Origin: Diploptera punctata
Lineage: Eukaryota; Arthropoda; Insecta; Blattodea; Blaberidae
Length of the DNA stretch: 64,000 bases
NCBI GenBank assembly: GCA_030220185.1
Contig: JASPKZ010005703.1
Coordinates: forward strand, 868,001 to 932,000
Reading direction: 5' to 3'
Each line of letters starts with the position of its first letter. Position 1 is the stretch's first letter. The position numbers and the translations under genes are program-made. A model generated the notes under the pieces. The model was not told the origin of the DNA, made no database searches, and saw only the letters and a list, made by a program, of their open reading frames with translations. Positions 31,189-40,154 of this stretch are shown here, piece by piece.

Positions 31189-31799
31189 CTCCTTTAACCT
31201 TACTTGACTTCAGCAAAGCTTTTGACACAGTAGACCACGACTTACTTATGATAAAGCTCAAGCACCTACACTTGTCTGACATCGCTGTATCCTGGTTCGA
31301 CTCATACCTGCACGATCGTCAACAATACGTTTCATTAAACTCTAGATCTTCGTCTTGGCGCAACGTGCCGGCTGGAGTCCCCCAGGGCAGTGTTCTCGGA
31401 CCTCTTCTTTTCTCAATCTACATAAATGACTTGCCAACTGTACTAAAACACTGTCGTTATCACCTCTACGCTGATGATCTCCAAATTTACCTACATTCAC
31501 CTCCTCATTCTCTCTATAATAGCTTGACAAAAATGAATGACGATCTCATATCCATCTTTAACTGGTCTTCAAGTATCGGTCTAAATCTAAATCCTAACAA
31601 GTCACAAGTAATTCTAATGGGACAACAAAGACTGCTTACAACCTTTGACATATCTACACTACCAAACATTACTATAAATAATATAATTATCCCTTATTCT
31701 TCTTCAGTAATAGATCTTGGACTACATCTAGACGCAAATTTAACCTGGCAAACACAAGTGAAACACATATGTAAAAAGACTTTCTCCATCTTACATTAA
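31185..31799 (+). pseudogene. CR1-like LINE RT catalytic core
   Basis: 204 codons with all core RT motifs: motif A LLDFSKAFDTVDHDLL (first catalytic Asp), motif B PAGVPQGSVLGPLLFSIYIN, motif C HLYADDLQIY (catalytic Asp pair), motif D LNPNKSQVILMG, then VIDLGLHLDANLTW. It opens four bases before the previous frame's stop, consistent with one frameshift dividing a single ORF. The frame closes at TAA 31797-31799. All catalytic residues are retained, but the split ORF makes it non-functional as it stands. Confidence 0.93.
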
Positions 31800-31847
31800 C
31801 TTAGACGTTTAAAGAATTTTCTCCCAGTTTCGTTAAAACAAATCCTT

Positions 31848-32317
31848 GTGCAGAATCTTGTGTTACCACACTTCGATTATTGTGACATTATATATAATGA
31901 TCTAAACTATGACTTGTCGCAGAGACTGCAGCGTGTTCATAATGCTTGCGTTCGATTCATTTTCAATATCCGCCGTTATGACCATATTTCCGAACACTTT
32001 AATAACCTCTCTTGGCTCCGTCTTACTGACAGACGTAAATGCACTCTCTTTCACTACTTTTCAAGCTTCTGAATTCCTACATCCCTACTTACCTGGCGTC
32101 TAGATTTGAGAAGTTATCCTCTTACCACAATATTGACACTAGATCACAAGATAGCAGTCTGCTAACAATTCCTCTTCATAGCACTTCCTCCTATTCTACT
32201 TCCTTCACAGTAGCCTCTGCCCGCTCCTGGAATCTCCTTCCTCAAGATATCAGGGGTTGCCGCACACTTGGTACCTTTAAGTCACGCTTATACAGTTACC
32301 TGTTGTCTAATAATTAA
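31848..32317 (+). pseudogene. CR1-like LINE RT C-terminal extension
   Basis: Two overlapping frames. 31848-32072 has HFDYCDIIYNDLNYDLSQRL and CVRFIFNIRRYDH. 32039-32317 has YLASRFEKLSSYHNIDTRSQ, SARSWNLLPQDIRGCRTLGT and FKSRLYSYLLSNN. The shift falls at about 32040-32070. The same extension is seen at 2757-3200, so the two can be aligned to place the indels. Confidence 0.88.
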
Positions 32318-32581
32318 TTTTTCTCTATTTATTTAATTTTATACTATGTCATTAATCTTTTCCTTTTTTATATATATTGTACATTTATATATTTAATTCG
32401 TTAAATTTAGAGTAAATCAAAATACATATAAATATTAATTGTATTGTATTCATAACTTGTAATAGTTTATATATATATATATTGTAATTTAGATTTAAGA
32501 CTATTTTTTTGTTTGTATTTTTTTTAAACCTGGTTGAGTGGTAGACAAGGCCTTAAGGCCTTAACTCTGCCAGGTAAAATA

Positions 32582-32585
32582 AAGC

Positions 32586-32660
<75 letters not shown>
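32582..32660. repeat. (ATT)n tail microsatellite of the LINE
   Basis: About 26 triplets directly after AATAAAGCT. It is the likely source of ATT arrays elsewhere in the window. Confidence 0.93.
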
Positions 32661-33205
32661 AATAAGTATCCGCGTCATTTATTCGATCATTATCAATATC
32701 ATCTGGTATCAAGTTCAGGTAAAAGCCATGATAGATTAGACGGACATACTCCATAAAAATATGTAAGTTTGCTCTTTTTTACCTTACGTGATCTTACATT
32801 ATTCTTCTTTGGGCCAAGGTATTTAGGTTTCCTTTCTTTCTTGTTGAAACCTCTTCAAACTCCATATTCAATCTGTTTTTTAATTCATTGACCCAATGTT
32901 TTGGTATTTTCATATCTGGAGTATTAGCTTCTGAGAATCTGAGCTCCACACCACTAATACACACTTTCTTATTAGTATTAATTAGCCAACTTTTTAAAGC
33001 TGTTATATCGAAAACCAATCAGTGATTTCCATTTCGACTACATCAAACTAGTGCTTACGATCACATGATTATTATTTCTCTCAATGTCACGGAGATTATA
33101 CATTGGGTTGTCCCCTCTGATATTTTTCAATTCTAGTAAAATCCCTATCACAGGATAAATATGTGTCCAGAAAAAAAGAGAAATATTTGCGTTTAGGTTG
33201 GAGTT

Positions 33206-33277
33206 TCTCAGATAGCTCACTTGGTAGAGCATTCGCCTAGAGTGCTAAAGGTCCTGGGTTTAACCCCAGTCCGGACA
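33206..33277 (+). tRNA. tRNA-like sequence (SINE head)
   Basis: 72 nt: TAGCTCACTTGGTAGAGC D arm, loop CTAGAGT (formal anticodon AGA), T arm GGTTTAACCCC. The 3' acceptor TCCGGAC has no matching 5' strand (TCTCAGA). It interrupts the DUF7869 relic, so it most likely arrived as a retroposon. Confidence 0.55.
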
Positions 33278-33509
33278 TAAAATTTTTCTCTTTAAATATA
33301 ACTTAGAAAACAATGTTCAGTTTCTTCAAACTGCTTTGTATGGATAGATAATTGCAAAATACCATTATATTCCAATTCTTATTCTGACCCTTACAGTTGT
33401 CAGAAAATATAAGCAGTTTCTTTGCACAAATGAATTTAATGTTTATGTATTTCAGAATGCAGCTTCCAATCTCATGGCTGTCGTGTCCTGCAATACCCTC
33501 GTCCCTCAA

Positions 33510-33546
33510 GCATATGTCCATATATATATATATATATATATATATA
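33510..33546. repeat. (TA)n microsatellite
   Basis: About 17 TA units inside or beside the DUF7869 relic. Confidence 0.9.
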
Positions 33547-33795
33547 CTAGAAGTCCCGGCCACGCGTTGCTGTGGCTAAGGTATACGTTAAAAATTTAAT
33601 TAAGTTGCTGTCTTTCAGCCAGATTACTTATAACTAATACTTACACACGAAATTAATAATATTGAAAATAAAATAATCACTGAACACCTTATATTATGAA
33701 ATAATCAATATTTGTAACTCAATTGAAATTCGCGGTTGCAACAAAAAGCACAGCCATCTGGGTCTCTCTTTGTTAAATAATAAACCAATTACCTT

Positions 33796-33879
33796 ACACC
33801 GCCATCTGTTAGAATCGTATGGAACTCACAGATAATTACACCGCCATCTGTTAGAATCGTATGGAACTCACAGATAATT
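33796..33879. repeat. 42-bp perfect tandem duplication
   Basis: The unit beginning ACACCGCCATCTGTTAGAAT occurs at 33796-33837 and again, identically, at 33838-33879. Perfect identity indicates a recent event. Confidence 0.95.
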
Positions 33880-34150
33880 ATAACTCTTTGTTAAATAATA
33901 AACAAATAATTAGCAATAAAAAATAATGAGACTATAAATTTAGTTATAAACTACCCTAAGTCTCAAGTTGGATCAAACTGCACACAGTGTGCAAAATGTT
34001 ATTAAAATCGCTTCAGTAGTTTAGAATTCCATCGTGGACAAACAACGTGACACGAAATTTATATATATATATATATAGATATTATAAATATATTTTTGAC
34101 ATTTGGCAATGAAGGCAAATATGATATGAAAAGAAAAAAGAATGCTTGAG

Positions 34151-34222
34151 TCGGGATTTGAACTCGAGTCTCTAAAGTCTGTACCTTTAGCGCTCTAACC
34201 AACTGAGCTACCCAGAATTCCA
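34151..34222 (-). tRNA. tRNA-like unit, left arm of palindrome
   Basis: Antisense copy with GGTAGCTCAGTTGGTTAGAG and T arm GAGTTCAAATCCCG intact. The anticodon loop is GTACAGA (formal anticodon ACA), which no standard nuclear cysteine tRNA uses. It is probably a SINE or pseudo-tRNA. Confidence 0.5.
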
Positions 34223-34269
34223 AGACAAACATACAATTTTCTTATACAATTGTATGTTTGTCTTGGAAT

Positions 34270-34344
34270 TCTTGGGTAGCTCAGTTGTTAGAGCGCTAAA
34301 GGTACAGACTTTTAGAGACTCGAGTTCAAATCCCGACTCAAGCA
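34270..34344 (+). tRNA. tRNA-like unit, right arm of palindrome
   Basis: Acceptor TCTTGGG/CTCAAGC pairs at 6 of 7 positions. The D loop has lost a G (CAGTTGTTAG) and the anticodon stem has gained a T, so this copy is less regular than its neighbours. Confidence 0.45.
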
Positions 34345-34569
34345 TTCTTTTTTCTTTTCATATCATATTTGCCTTCATTGCCAAATGTCAAAAATATATT
34401 TATAATATCTATATATACAAGCGTTACTGCTATAAAGTAAATATTCTCTTTAATAATTTGCTTAACTGTTATGTTAGCCGCTAGATGGCAGTCGGAAGAT
34501 CTTTCCGCTACCTCTTGTGTGAATTGAGAATACTACATGTATAAGAAAATTGTATGTTTGTCTTGGAAT

Positions 34570-34644
34570 TCTTGGGTAGCTCAGTTGGTTAGAGCGCTAA
34601 AGGTACAGACTTTAGAGACTCGAGTTCAAATCCCGACTCAAGCA
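34570..34644 (+). tRNA. tRNA-like unit, third copy
   Basis: The best-formed copy: D arm TAGCTCAGTTGGTTAGAGC, a 6-bp anticodon stem CTAAAG/CTTTAG around GTACAGA, and T loop TTCAAAT. The 3' side is followed by TTCTTTTTTCTTTTC, T-rich like a pol III stop but also shared by all copies. It is followed by a (TA)n run. Confidence 0.5.
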
Positions 34645-34661
34645 TTCTTTTTTCTTTTCAT

Positions 34662-34663
<2 letters not shown>

Positions 34664-34700
<37 letters not shown>
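34664..34700. repeat. (TA)n microsatellite
   Basis: TA run immediately after the third tRNA-like unit. Confidence 0.9.
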
Positions 34701-34825
34701 TCTTTAATTGGCTTACTTGTTATAGTCAGCTACTAGATGGCGGTGAAGACTGAGTTCTCGCGACATCTAGTAATAATGGAGAGTATAATACATATATAAG
34801 AAAAATAAGTGTTTGAATTGGATTC

Positions 34826-34895
34826 GCCTCGTAGTGTAATGGATATCACGCTGAGGTACAGACTCAGAGATCCGGGTTCGAATCCCGTCCAGGCA
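34826..34895 (+). tRNA. tRNA-like sequence of a different family
   Basis: 70 nt: GCCTCGTAGTGTAATGGATA, anticodon stem CTGAG/CTCAG around GTACAGA, T arm CCGGGTTCGAATCCCG. Acceptor pairing is partial (GCCT with AGGC). The anticodon loop is identical to that of the neighbouring, otherwise different, tRNA-like units. Confidence 0.5.
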
Positions 34896-34913
34896 TTTAT
34901 TTTTCTTATCATT

Positions 34914-34914
<1 letters not shown>

Positions 34915-34954
<40 letters not shown>
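34915..34954. repeat. (TA)n microsatellite
   Basis: TA run that provided the target for the adjacent mini-MITE. Confidence 0.92.
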
Positions 34955-34960
<6 letters not shown>

Positions 34961-35075
34961 TTCCAGTATAAAACCGGACACCCTCTGCGGCTGCAGAGTG
35001 AAATGCGGACGAGGAGAGAGCGCAGCCTGACGGTGAAACCCGTGAGGCGTGTCCGGTTTTATATTGGAAGCCCTG
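34955..35075. mobile_element. 121-bp MITE, Tc1/mariner-like
   Basis: Ends TAGGGTTTCCAGTATAAAAC and (inverted) CAGGGCTTCCAATATAAAAC form a ~25-bp terminal inverted repeat running on into CGGACA. TA dinucleotides flank both sides within a (TA)n tract. The GC-rich interior (CCTCTGCGGCTGCAGAG, GGACGAGGAGAGAGCGCAG) has no coding capacity. Confidence 0.82.
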
Positions 35076-35101
35076 TATATATATATATATATATATATAT
35101 A

Positions 35102-35885
35102 GCCTATTAATGATATTGGTCTATTATATTTTAATATCAGAAAAAAAAACTTTAAATTTCTGTAATATAATATCATAACAGTAGTTCATTACGTTTATAC
35201 TATCAGAAAGTTATTTATTAATAGTGATTTCAATTATTTGCTAATACATACATATGCATATTGAACTTTTAGGGCAATAAATGCCATGCAACATTATTAA
35301 TTAAGTAATAATTTAGATTATACAAGAAAATAAAAGAAACATTACATTAGACATTAAAGGCTAGCATCATGACTTGTAACAGAAAATGAAAAAGTGACCA
35401 GAAACATGTTTTATAAAATAATTTCATAATTTCTTTAACCAACAAATCTACATGAAATCCTACTAGGACAATATAATGCCAAGCAACACTTGCTTTTATT
35501 TAAATTTCTTAAGTTAATTCTTCACCAGAGCGCGGCAAATATTAAGAATCAGAGCTATTATCACTATCTTCATCATTTAATTCACCAGGAAACTTCAATT
35601 TATTTCTGCAAACAATGTTCCACAAATTCCCTTTGTTGCTTGACACTGTCTTGCAGTTATGGAAGATGCATGAAAGATTAGGACAACAAAAAAAAACTTA
35701 ATTTAATACCATATGTTGAGTTTTCTGTATACACACTTGACACTAGACTATTCAAAATAATATTATCTATAAAATGGCATAACTAGTTCAATTTGACCAA
35801 AAATTTAGCTTGGCACTTTCTTGCCGGGACCCCCTCAAATATAGTATTTTTTATCGAAATATACCACCCGCTTATAATTAGACCT
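35102..35885. other. No recognised gene
   Basis: AT-rich. 35641-35656 (TTGACACTGTCTTGCA) and 35812-35836 resemble motifs at 29464-29708. The frame at 35490-35681 (+) is unrecognised. Confidence 0.45.
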
Positions 35886-35887
35886 GT

Positions 35888-36298
35888 CTACCGCTGTAAT
35901 CGGGGTAGCGTCGCTGTCTCGTAAGCAGCGGGCCCACGTTCGATTCCCGGTAGGTACAGGTTTCCTAGGTGCTTTCTTTTTGGGATTTTTCCTCACCTCT
36001 AAGACAAACGTCAGGAAACTTTAAAGCCCAAACATTTCCCGAACATCAACTAACCATCATCATTATCATATTCGCCATGTTTAGTGTGTGTGTGCGTGAA
36101 TGCTGTGTTTCGTCTTAATGTTGTCTTTCCTCGGAAGAGGTCCTGACATTGAGCTGATCACTCATTCGGTGAGGCCATCTGTGTCCTTGTGTGGTCAAGA
36201 AAGTATGTGTGATACAAAGTTTAAAATCCTTCTCCCGACAGGTCGCGTCTCTGTAAGGTCCAGATGGCGTGTGGTACGTAATAAGACTATAAAGTGAG
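35888..36298 (+). mobile_element. tRNA-derived SINE, family D (sense)
   Basis: Head GGGGTAGCGTCGCTGTCTCG, B box CGTTCGATTCCCGG, then GGGATTTTTCCTCACCTCTA, GAGCTGATCACTCATTCGG, GACAGGTCGCGTCTCTGTAA. It ends at about GTGAGAGTAAAGAAAGAAAG. It is the only complete sense-strand copy of family D here. Confidence 0.86.
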
Positions 36299-36775
36299 AG
36301 TAAAGAAAGAAAGAATATTAAACCTTATAAATAAATAATCTAGTTTGCTAGTGAAGAACTACCCTTGTATTTATGGTTAATATAGAACATTATTAATTAT
36401 AATCTTCTTAACTGTTTAATCATATCGCAAATTTCTAAATAGTAGAATTCGGTTTATTTGGCCACGTTTGTTACGATCCAATTAAGGCATGCAGTCGTCT
36501 ATAAAAATAACCAGAAACTACCGCTCGCTTTGTTCCGCCAATTTAAAACACACATTTGAATTTCTTCTTTCGAAATTATAGTTTGCATATTTATTCTCAC
36601 CCTTATTACGATATTAAACATTAATTAAATATGGTAAATCATTAACGTGTATAGTAAATATGTTTATTTATGTTATTGTTAGGCCTCTCATAAGATTGTA
36701 ATATTATTGTTGTTCATTACAATTAGGGCCTATATAAAAATAAGTTAACACAAACTAAGTTTATTATTATTATCA
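36299..36775. other. No recognised feature
   Basis: AT-rich, no shared repeat or coding signal. Confidence 0.45.
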
Positions 36776-36790
36776 TCATTATCATTATTA

Positions 36791-36833
<43 letters not shown>
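36776..36833. repeat. (ATT)n microsatellite
   Basis: ATT array at the 3' edge of the following minus-strand RTE fragment. Confidence 0.93.
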
Positions 36834-36834
<1 letters not shown>

Positions 36835-36839
36835 TCTAT

Positions 36840-37640
36840 CTTCGGGTTTTTACAGCTGCTGCCGTCTTCCCGTGCCAAACCTCCTAAGCCTACGGTCCTG
36901 GGCATCTTCGATGCTTAGCCCTCTAGCTTGCATTACTGTCTTCATGTTTTCCTTCCATGTTAACCTTGGTCTCCCTATTTTCTTCTTTCTGTTCGGATGC
37001 CATTCATATAATTGCTTCGGCCAACGCTCATCTTCCATTCTTAAGACATGTCCTAACCACTTTAATTCCTTCTCCTCAATTCTTTCAATTATGCTTTCTT
37101 CTGCTTCCATTATGTTTCTAATTTCATTATTTGCGGCATGTTCTAATCTAGACTTTCTAGCACTTCTGCGTAAATAATCCATTTCTAGAGCTATTAGTCT
37201 ATTCTTGTAGTACTTATTGATTGTCCATACCTCACTTCCATACATTGCAACAGATTCCGCCAATGTTTTACCAATATATTTTTTGTGTCTTTCCAAATAT
37301 GCTTATCCCACCATATGGAATTTAACGATGATATTATTTTGCTACTCAATTCAATTCTATGTTTTATGTCCTCTTTGCCTATACCTTCAATGTTATCCAT
37401 AATTATTCCCAAATATTTAGTTTGTTTCACTTGCTATATTTGGATTCCTTCTTCCAATATTAAATTTTCTCGTTCATTGCTATTTATTGCCAGATATTCT
37501 GTTTTTTTTTTGTAAATTTACTGTGAGACCCCATGATTCATATGTGTTTTTCAACCTTTTTATCATGAATTCCATATCAAATTTGTCTTGCTCTAAAACC
37601 AGTTGATCATCGGCAAATTGTAATGTCAGCAAATATCTGT
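36840..37640 (-). mobile_element. RTE-type LINE, RT to C-terminus
   Basis: The minus strand starts with LQFADDQLVLEQDKFDMEFM near 37630 (catalytic FADD). It continues with SWGLTVNLQ, then QTKYLGIIMDN (37430 frame), and the 37296-36850 frame: AMYGSEVWTINKYYKNR, EMDYLRRSARKSRLEH, LKWLGHVLRMEDERWPKQLY, IGRPRLTWKENMKTVMQARG. There are frameshifts near 37250 and 37430. The 3' end meets an ATT array. Confidence 0.9.
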
Positions 37641-37722
37641 ATTATTATTTTTATTATTATTATTATTATTATTATAGTTATTACTTTTGTCATTATCATT
37701 ATTATTATCATTATCATTATTA
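37640..37722. repeat. (ATT)n microsatellite, imperfect
   Basis: ATT/ATC-type triplets between the RTE fragment and SINE A. Confidence 0.88.
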
Positions 37723-37725
37723 TTA

Positions 37726-38019
37726 AGGCTATGCCGTAGTGTAATTATACAAGGCAATGAGCTAAGGTAGGAAGGCGATGGATTCGATTTCCGATAGGGT
37801 CATGATTTTTAAATTAGCATAAACTTTCTGGCGACACCGTGGCCCTGTGGTTGACCAGCCCCAAATTGAAATAATTACCAGATTATATTCTGGGGAAAAG
37901 TCGGCCGTCATGCAAGCTTGGCAATCCGGCTGATATCTCGTGCCGATTATCTAGAAAGTTGACATCCTAACTTACTATCACCTCAAGAGTCTCCTAAGGC
38001 CTATAGTGGGATCAATTTA

Positions 38020-38021
<2 letters not shown>
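37726..38021 (+). mobile_element. tRNA-derived SINE, family A, old copy
   Basis: Follows 5322-5635 throughout at clearly lower identity: GCTATGCCGTAGTGTAATTA head, TGGATTCGATTTCCGATAGG B box, AAGTCGGCCGTCATGCAAGC, and CTCCTAAGGCCTATAGTGGG end. It is the most diverged full-length family A copy in the window. Confidence 0.83.
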
Positions 38022-38067
<46 letters not shown>

Positions 38068-38099
38068 TTATTATTATTATCATCGCCGTCATTTAACCT

Positions 38100-38130
<31 letters not shown>

Positions 38131-38148
38131 TAATAATGATTATTATTC

Positions 38149-38219
<71 letters not shown>

Positions 38220-38290
38220 CGCCGTCATTTAACCTATAATAATGATTATTATTATTTATTATTAATAATAATAAGTATTATTATTAATTT
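38022..38290. repeat. (ATT)n/(AAT)n compound array with duplicated insert
   Basis: ATT blocks and complementary AAT blocks alternate. The phrase ATCGCCGTCATTTAACCTA occurs at about 38082 and 38218, so a ~136-bp block was duplicated. Opposing ATT and AAT runs can pair, giving cruciform potential. Confidence 0.9.
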
Positions 38291-38339
38291 GTTTGTGATA
38301 TTTATTTCATAGTAAACCTACTTATAATTTTATAAATAC

Positions 38340-38395
38340 TGCCGGCTGGTAGACCAAGGACCTTTTAGGCCTGTCGCGTCCATAGAGTTTTTTAT
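38340..38395 (+). mobile_element. SINE family F, 3' tail only
   Basis: TGCCGGCTGGTAGACCAAGG, then CTGTCGCGTCCATAGAG, matching the end of the element at 7215-7862. Confidence 0.65.
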
Positions 38396-39125
38396 TATAG
38401 ATATATAATATAATACTTGTACATTAGACTAATATTGAAGATCTAGTGTATTTTTTTAACTTAAGGTTGATTACCATTTCATTATGGAAACCTTCTCTCA
38501 TCCTAAGATATATTCATTAGATGAATTCCAACTGTGCATCATAAATCGCGCATGGCTTCATGTTAAGAAATGTCGTCGTTATATTTAACAAAATAATGTT
38601 TTAAATCGCATTTTGAAAACTAAAATATAAAAATGTTGAAAGTAAAATTAATTTATGTATAACAATGCCAGATTTTCATTAACTTTCGGATCATAAAACT
38701 GAAATAAGTCAAACTTAATCACAGCAGCTGTGTTGCATACCAATCTCTATCATGGTGATAATGCGTTCATTCACACTATACTCTACTATATTTATACCAC
38801 ATCATTATCACTTATCAGCAGCCAACACTACATTACAATAAATAACAAGAGTTCAGAAATATAACATTATGCATTTCGTGACACGGATAATTTCGTTATT
38901 TTTTTTCTTTCGTCTTTCGAAGTTGTACTGGCAAGAAATACAAATTATATTTATTTTTTCATAGATGGCAGAAAATCTGCTTTCTTGCTGTGTTTTCATA
39001 TTTGTGATAACAACACTCCTTCGGTGTATTTTGTTAACTTGTGGAGGAAGTGTTTTCATTAATGCTAGCAGTTGTTACAGTGAATACTTGTTTATGTTTG
39101 AGTAGATATTTGTCGACACTAAAGG
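38396..39125. other. No recognised feature
   Basis: AT-rich. The frame at 38853-39059 (-) is unrecognised. Confidence 0.45.
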
Positions 39126-39129
39126 TGAG

Positions 39130-39306
39130 CCTTTTTTTTTTTTCGTTTATACTGGTTTTCCTTATTGTTCTATCTTTTTCTTTTTTTGTTCTACCTGTTT
39201 GTTAACTTTCTTTAATTATCACATAGACACAAGGACAGGACACACACCCATACCCACTATGGAGATTTAAAATCCCCTACCCCGCCAGGAATTGAACCCG
39301 GGTCGC
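39130..39306 (-). mobile_element. SINE family G, missing its tRNA head
   Basis: T-rich 3' end then GTTTGTTAACTTTCTTTAAT, ACACAAGGACAGGACACACA, CCCCGCCAGGAATTGAACCC. It stops at GGGTCGC (39306), where the copy at 7301-7556 continues into its head. It joins directly to the zinc-finger remnant. Confidence 0.75.
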
Positions 39307-39447
39307 TTTTATACATGGATACAATGTCGAAAATGTGATCTGTGGTTCCATGAAAAGTGTCAAGGGTTGACTGTTTACAAATGGGATTTCAAATGCATTG
39401 GATGTGACATGGTGAGTGAATCAAAAGTTGTCACAAATGTACTCTAA
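39307..39447 (+). pseudogene. PHD-like zinc-finger remnant
   Basis: From 39316 the frame reads WIQCRKCDLWFHEKCQGL, TVYKWDFKCIGCDMVSES and ends at TAA 39445-39447. The C-x2-C ... H-x2-C ... C-x2-C spacing is that of the second half of a PHD-type finger. GTGAGT at 39412-39417 could be a splice donor, or the frame may simply run to the stop as a protein C-terminus. Similar C-terminal fingers occur in some Tigger/jerky-like transposases. The N-terminal zinc ligands are missing, cut off by the SINE junction at 39306. It is either a host exon remnant or a transposase end; I cannot decide. Confidence 0.6.
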
Positions 39448-39785
39448 TACTAATACGAAATTTCCCGAGTTGTTCAAATCTCCAGAAAAAATAGATATGT
39501 AATTTATTACCTATTGGTAAAAAGATTATATATATCCTACAACTCAGCATATTCCTAAGACTCTAATCAGAGATGTTCATAATGTTAAGGTATTACAGTC
39601 TAAAACATTTGTATCACGAAAGAAGCGGAATTTGCAATATATACAAGTGACTTTATATATATAAAGACACATGCTAGAGAATATAATTCCTGAAATTAGC
39701 TATATATAAAACTATTTCATACCACGTCTTATTTCAAAATGTTTCGATTTTACAAACCGGCAGGAAAATGGAACATTATAGGGTC

Positions 39786-40130
39786 CAGCTGTGGTCTCGA
39801 GGTAGCGTGCTGCCTTGTCACGCAGCGGACCTGGGTTCGATCCCCGGTCGGGGCACTTTTTCTGGGTGAGGTTTTTATCGGGGTTTTTCCTCACCTATAA
39901 GGCAAATGTCAGGAAAATTTTAAGGCCCAAACGGTCCCCGAAATCATATGACCATCATCCTTATTATCATCCTTACCATTATCATTATCATTATCATCCT
40001 TCACCGGTGTGGAAAGCAACGGGAAGCTACCACACCTACACAATTCCCTAGTAAAGCTGCAAGCATAGCATGAAAATGCTATGATTGCAGTGAAGGACCT
40101 GCCTTCGGGCAGAATTACTATGGATGGATA
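39786..40130 (+). mobile_element. tRNA-derived SINE, family C
   Basis: Near-identical to 8914-9225, with extra CATTATCATTATCATTATC repeats in the CATCAT region and the same 3' hairpin (GCATAGCATGAAAATGC). No target duplication recognised. Confidence 0.92.
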
Positions 40131-40154
40131 GTACCATGTACTGTAATATTCAGA

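Larger units (their letters stand above)
30500..32590 (+). mobile_element. CR1/Jockey-group LINE with most of its RT ORF
   Basis: This is the longest transposon in the window. It is 5'-truncated (no endonuclease domain) and contains the RT coding region in three frames (30592-31188, 31185-31799, 31848-32317). The 3' UTR is AT-rich (32318-32580) and ends AAGGCCTTAACTCTGCCAGG, then AATAAAG and an ATT tail from 32582. A short 3' end of the same family is at 2740-3480, and probably only the terminal ~50 bp at 58185-58236. Few disabling changes are visible, so it is a comparatively young copy. Confidence 0.92.
32794..33563 (-). pseudogene. DUF7869-type protein relic, split by a tRNA-like insertion
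   Basis: The minus strand from 33520 reads DSHEIGSCILKYINIKFICA, then KKLLIFSDNCKGQNKNWNIM. This is the SDNCxGQNKN block typical of DUF7869 proteins, which are common in insects and often transposon-borne. After the tRNA-like insertion (33206-33300) it resumes with IYPVIG (the GHS-like block is damaged here) and YNLRDIERNNNHVIVST. At 33018-32794 it continues with CISGVELRFSEANTPDMKI. Frameshifts and a (TA)n run upstream of residue ~15 mark it as dead. Function is unknown to me; an RNase H-like fold has been suggested for such proteins. Confidence 0.68.
34072..34416. repeat. 168-bp inverted repeat containing tRNA-like sequence
   Basis: Arms 34072-34238 and 34248-34416 are near-perfect reverse complements with a 9-bp spacer (TTCTTATAC). 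Each arm carries the same tRNA-like unit plus a conserved flank (CATATTTGCCTTCATTGCC; TGTATGTTTGTCTTGGAATT). Two small indels separate the arms (one G in the D loop, one T in the anticodon region). Confidence 0.93.

Noticed and set aside
34733..35176. 147-codon minus frame
   Set aside because: Runs through a MITE, a tRNA-like unit and two TA microsatellites (Tyr-Ile repeats).
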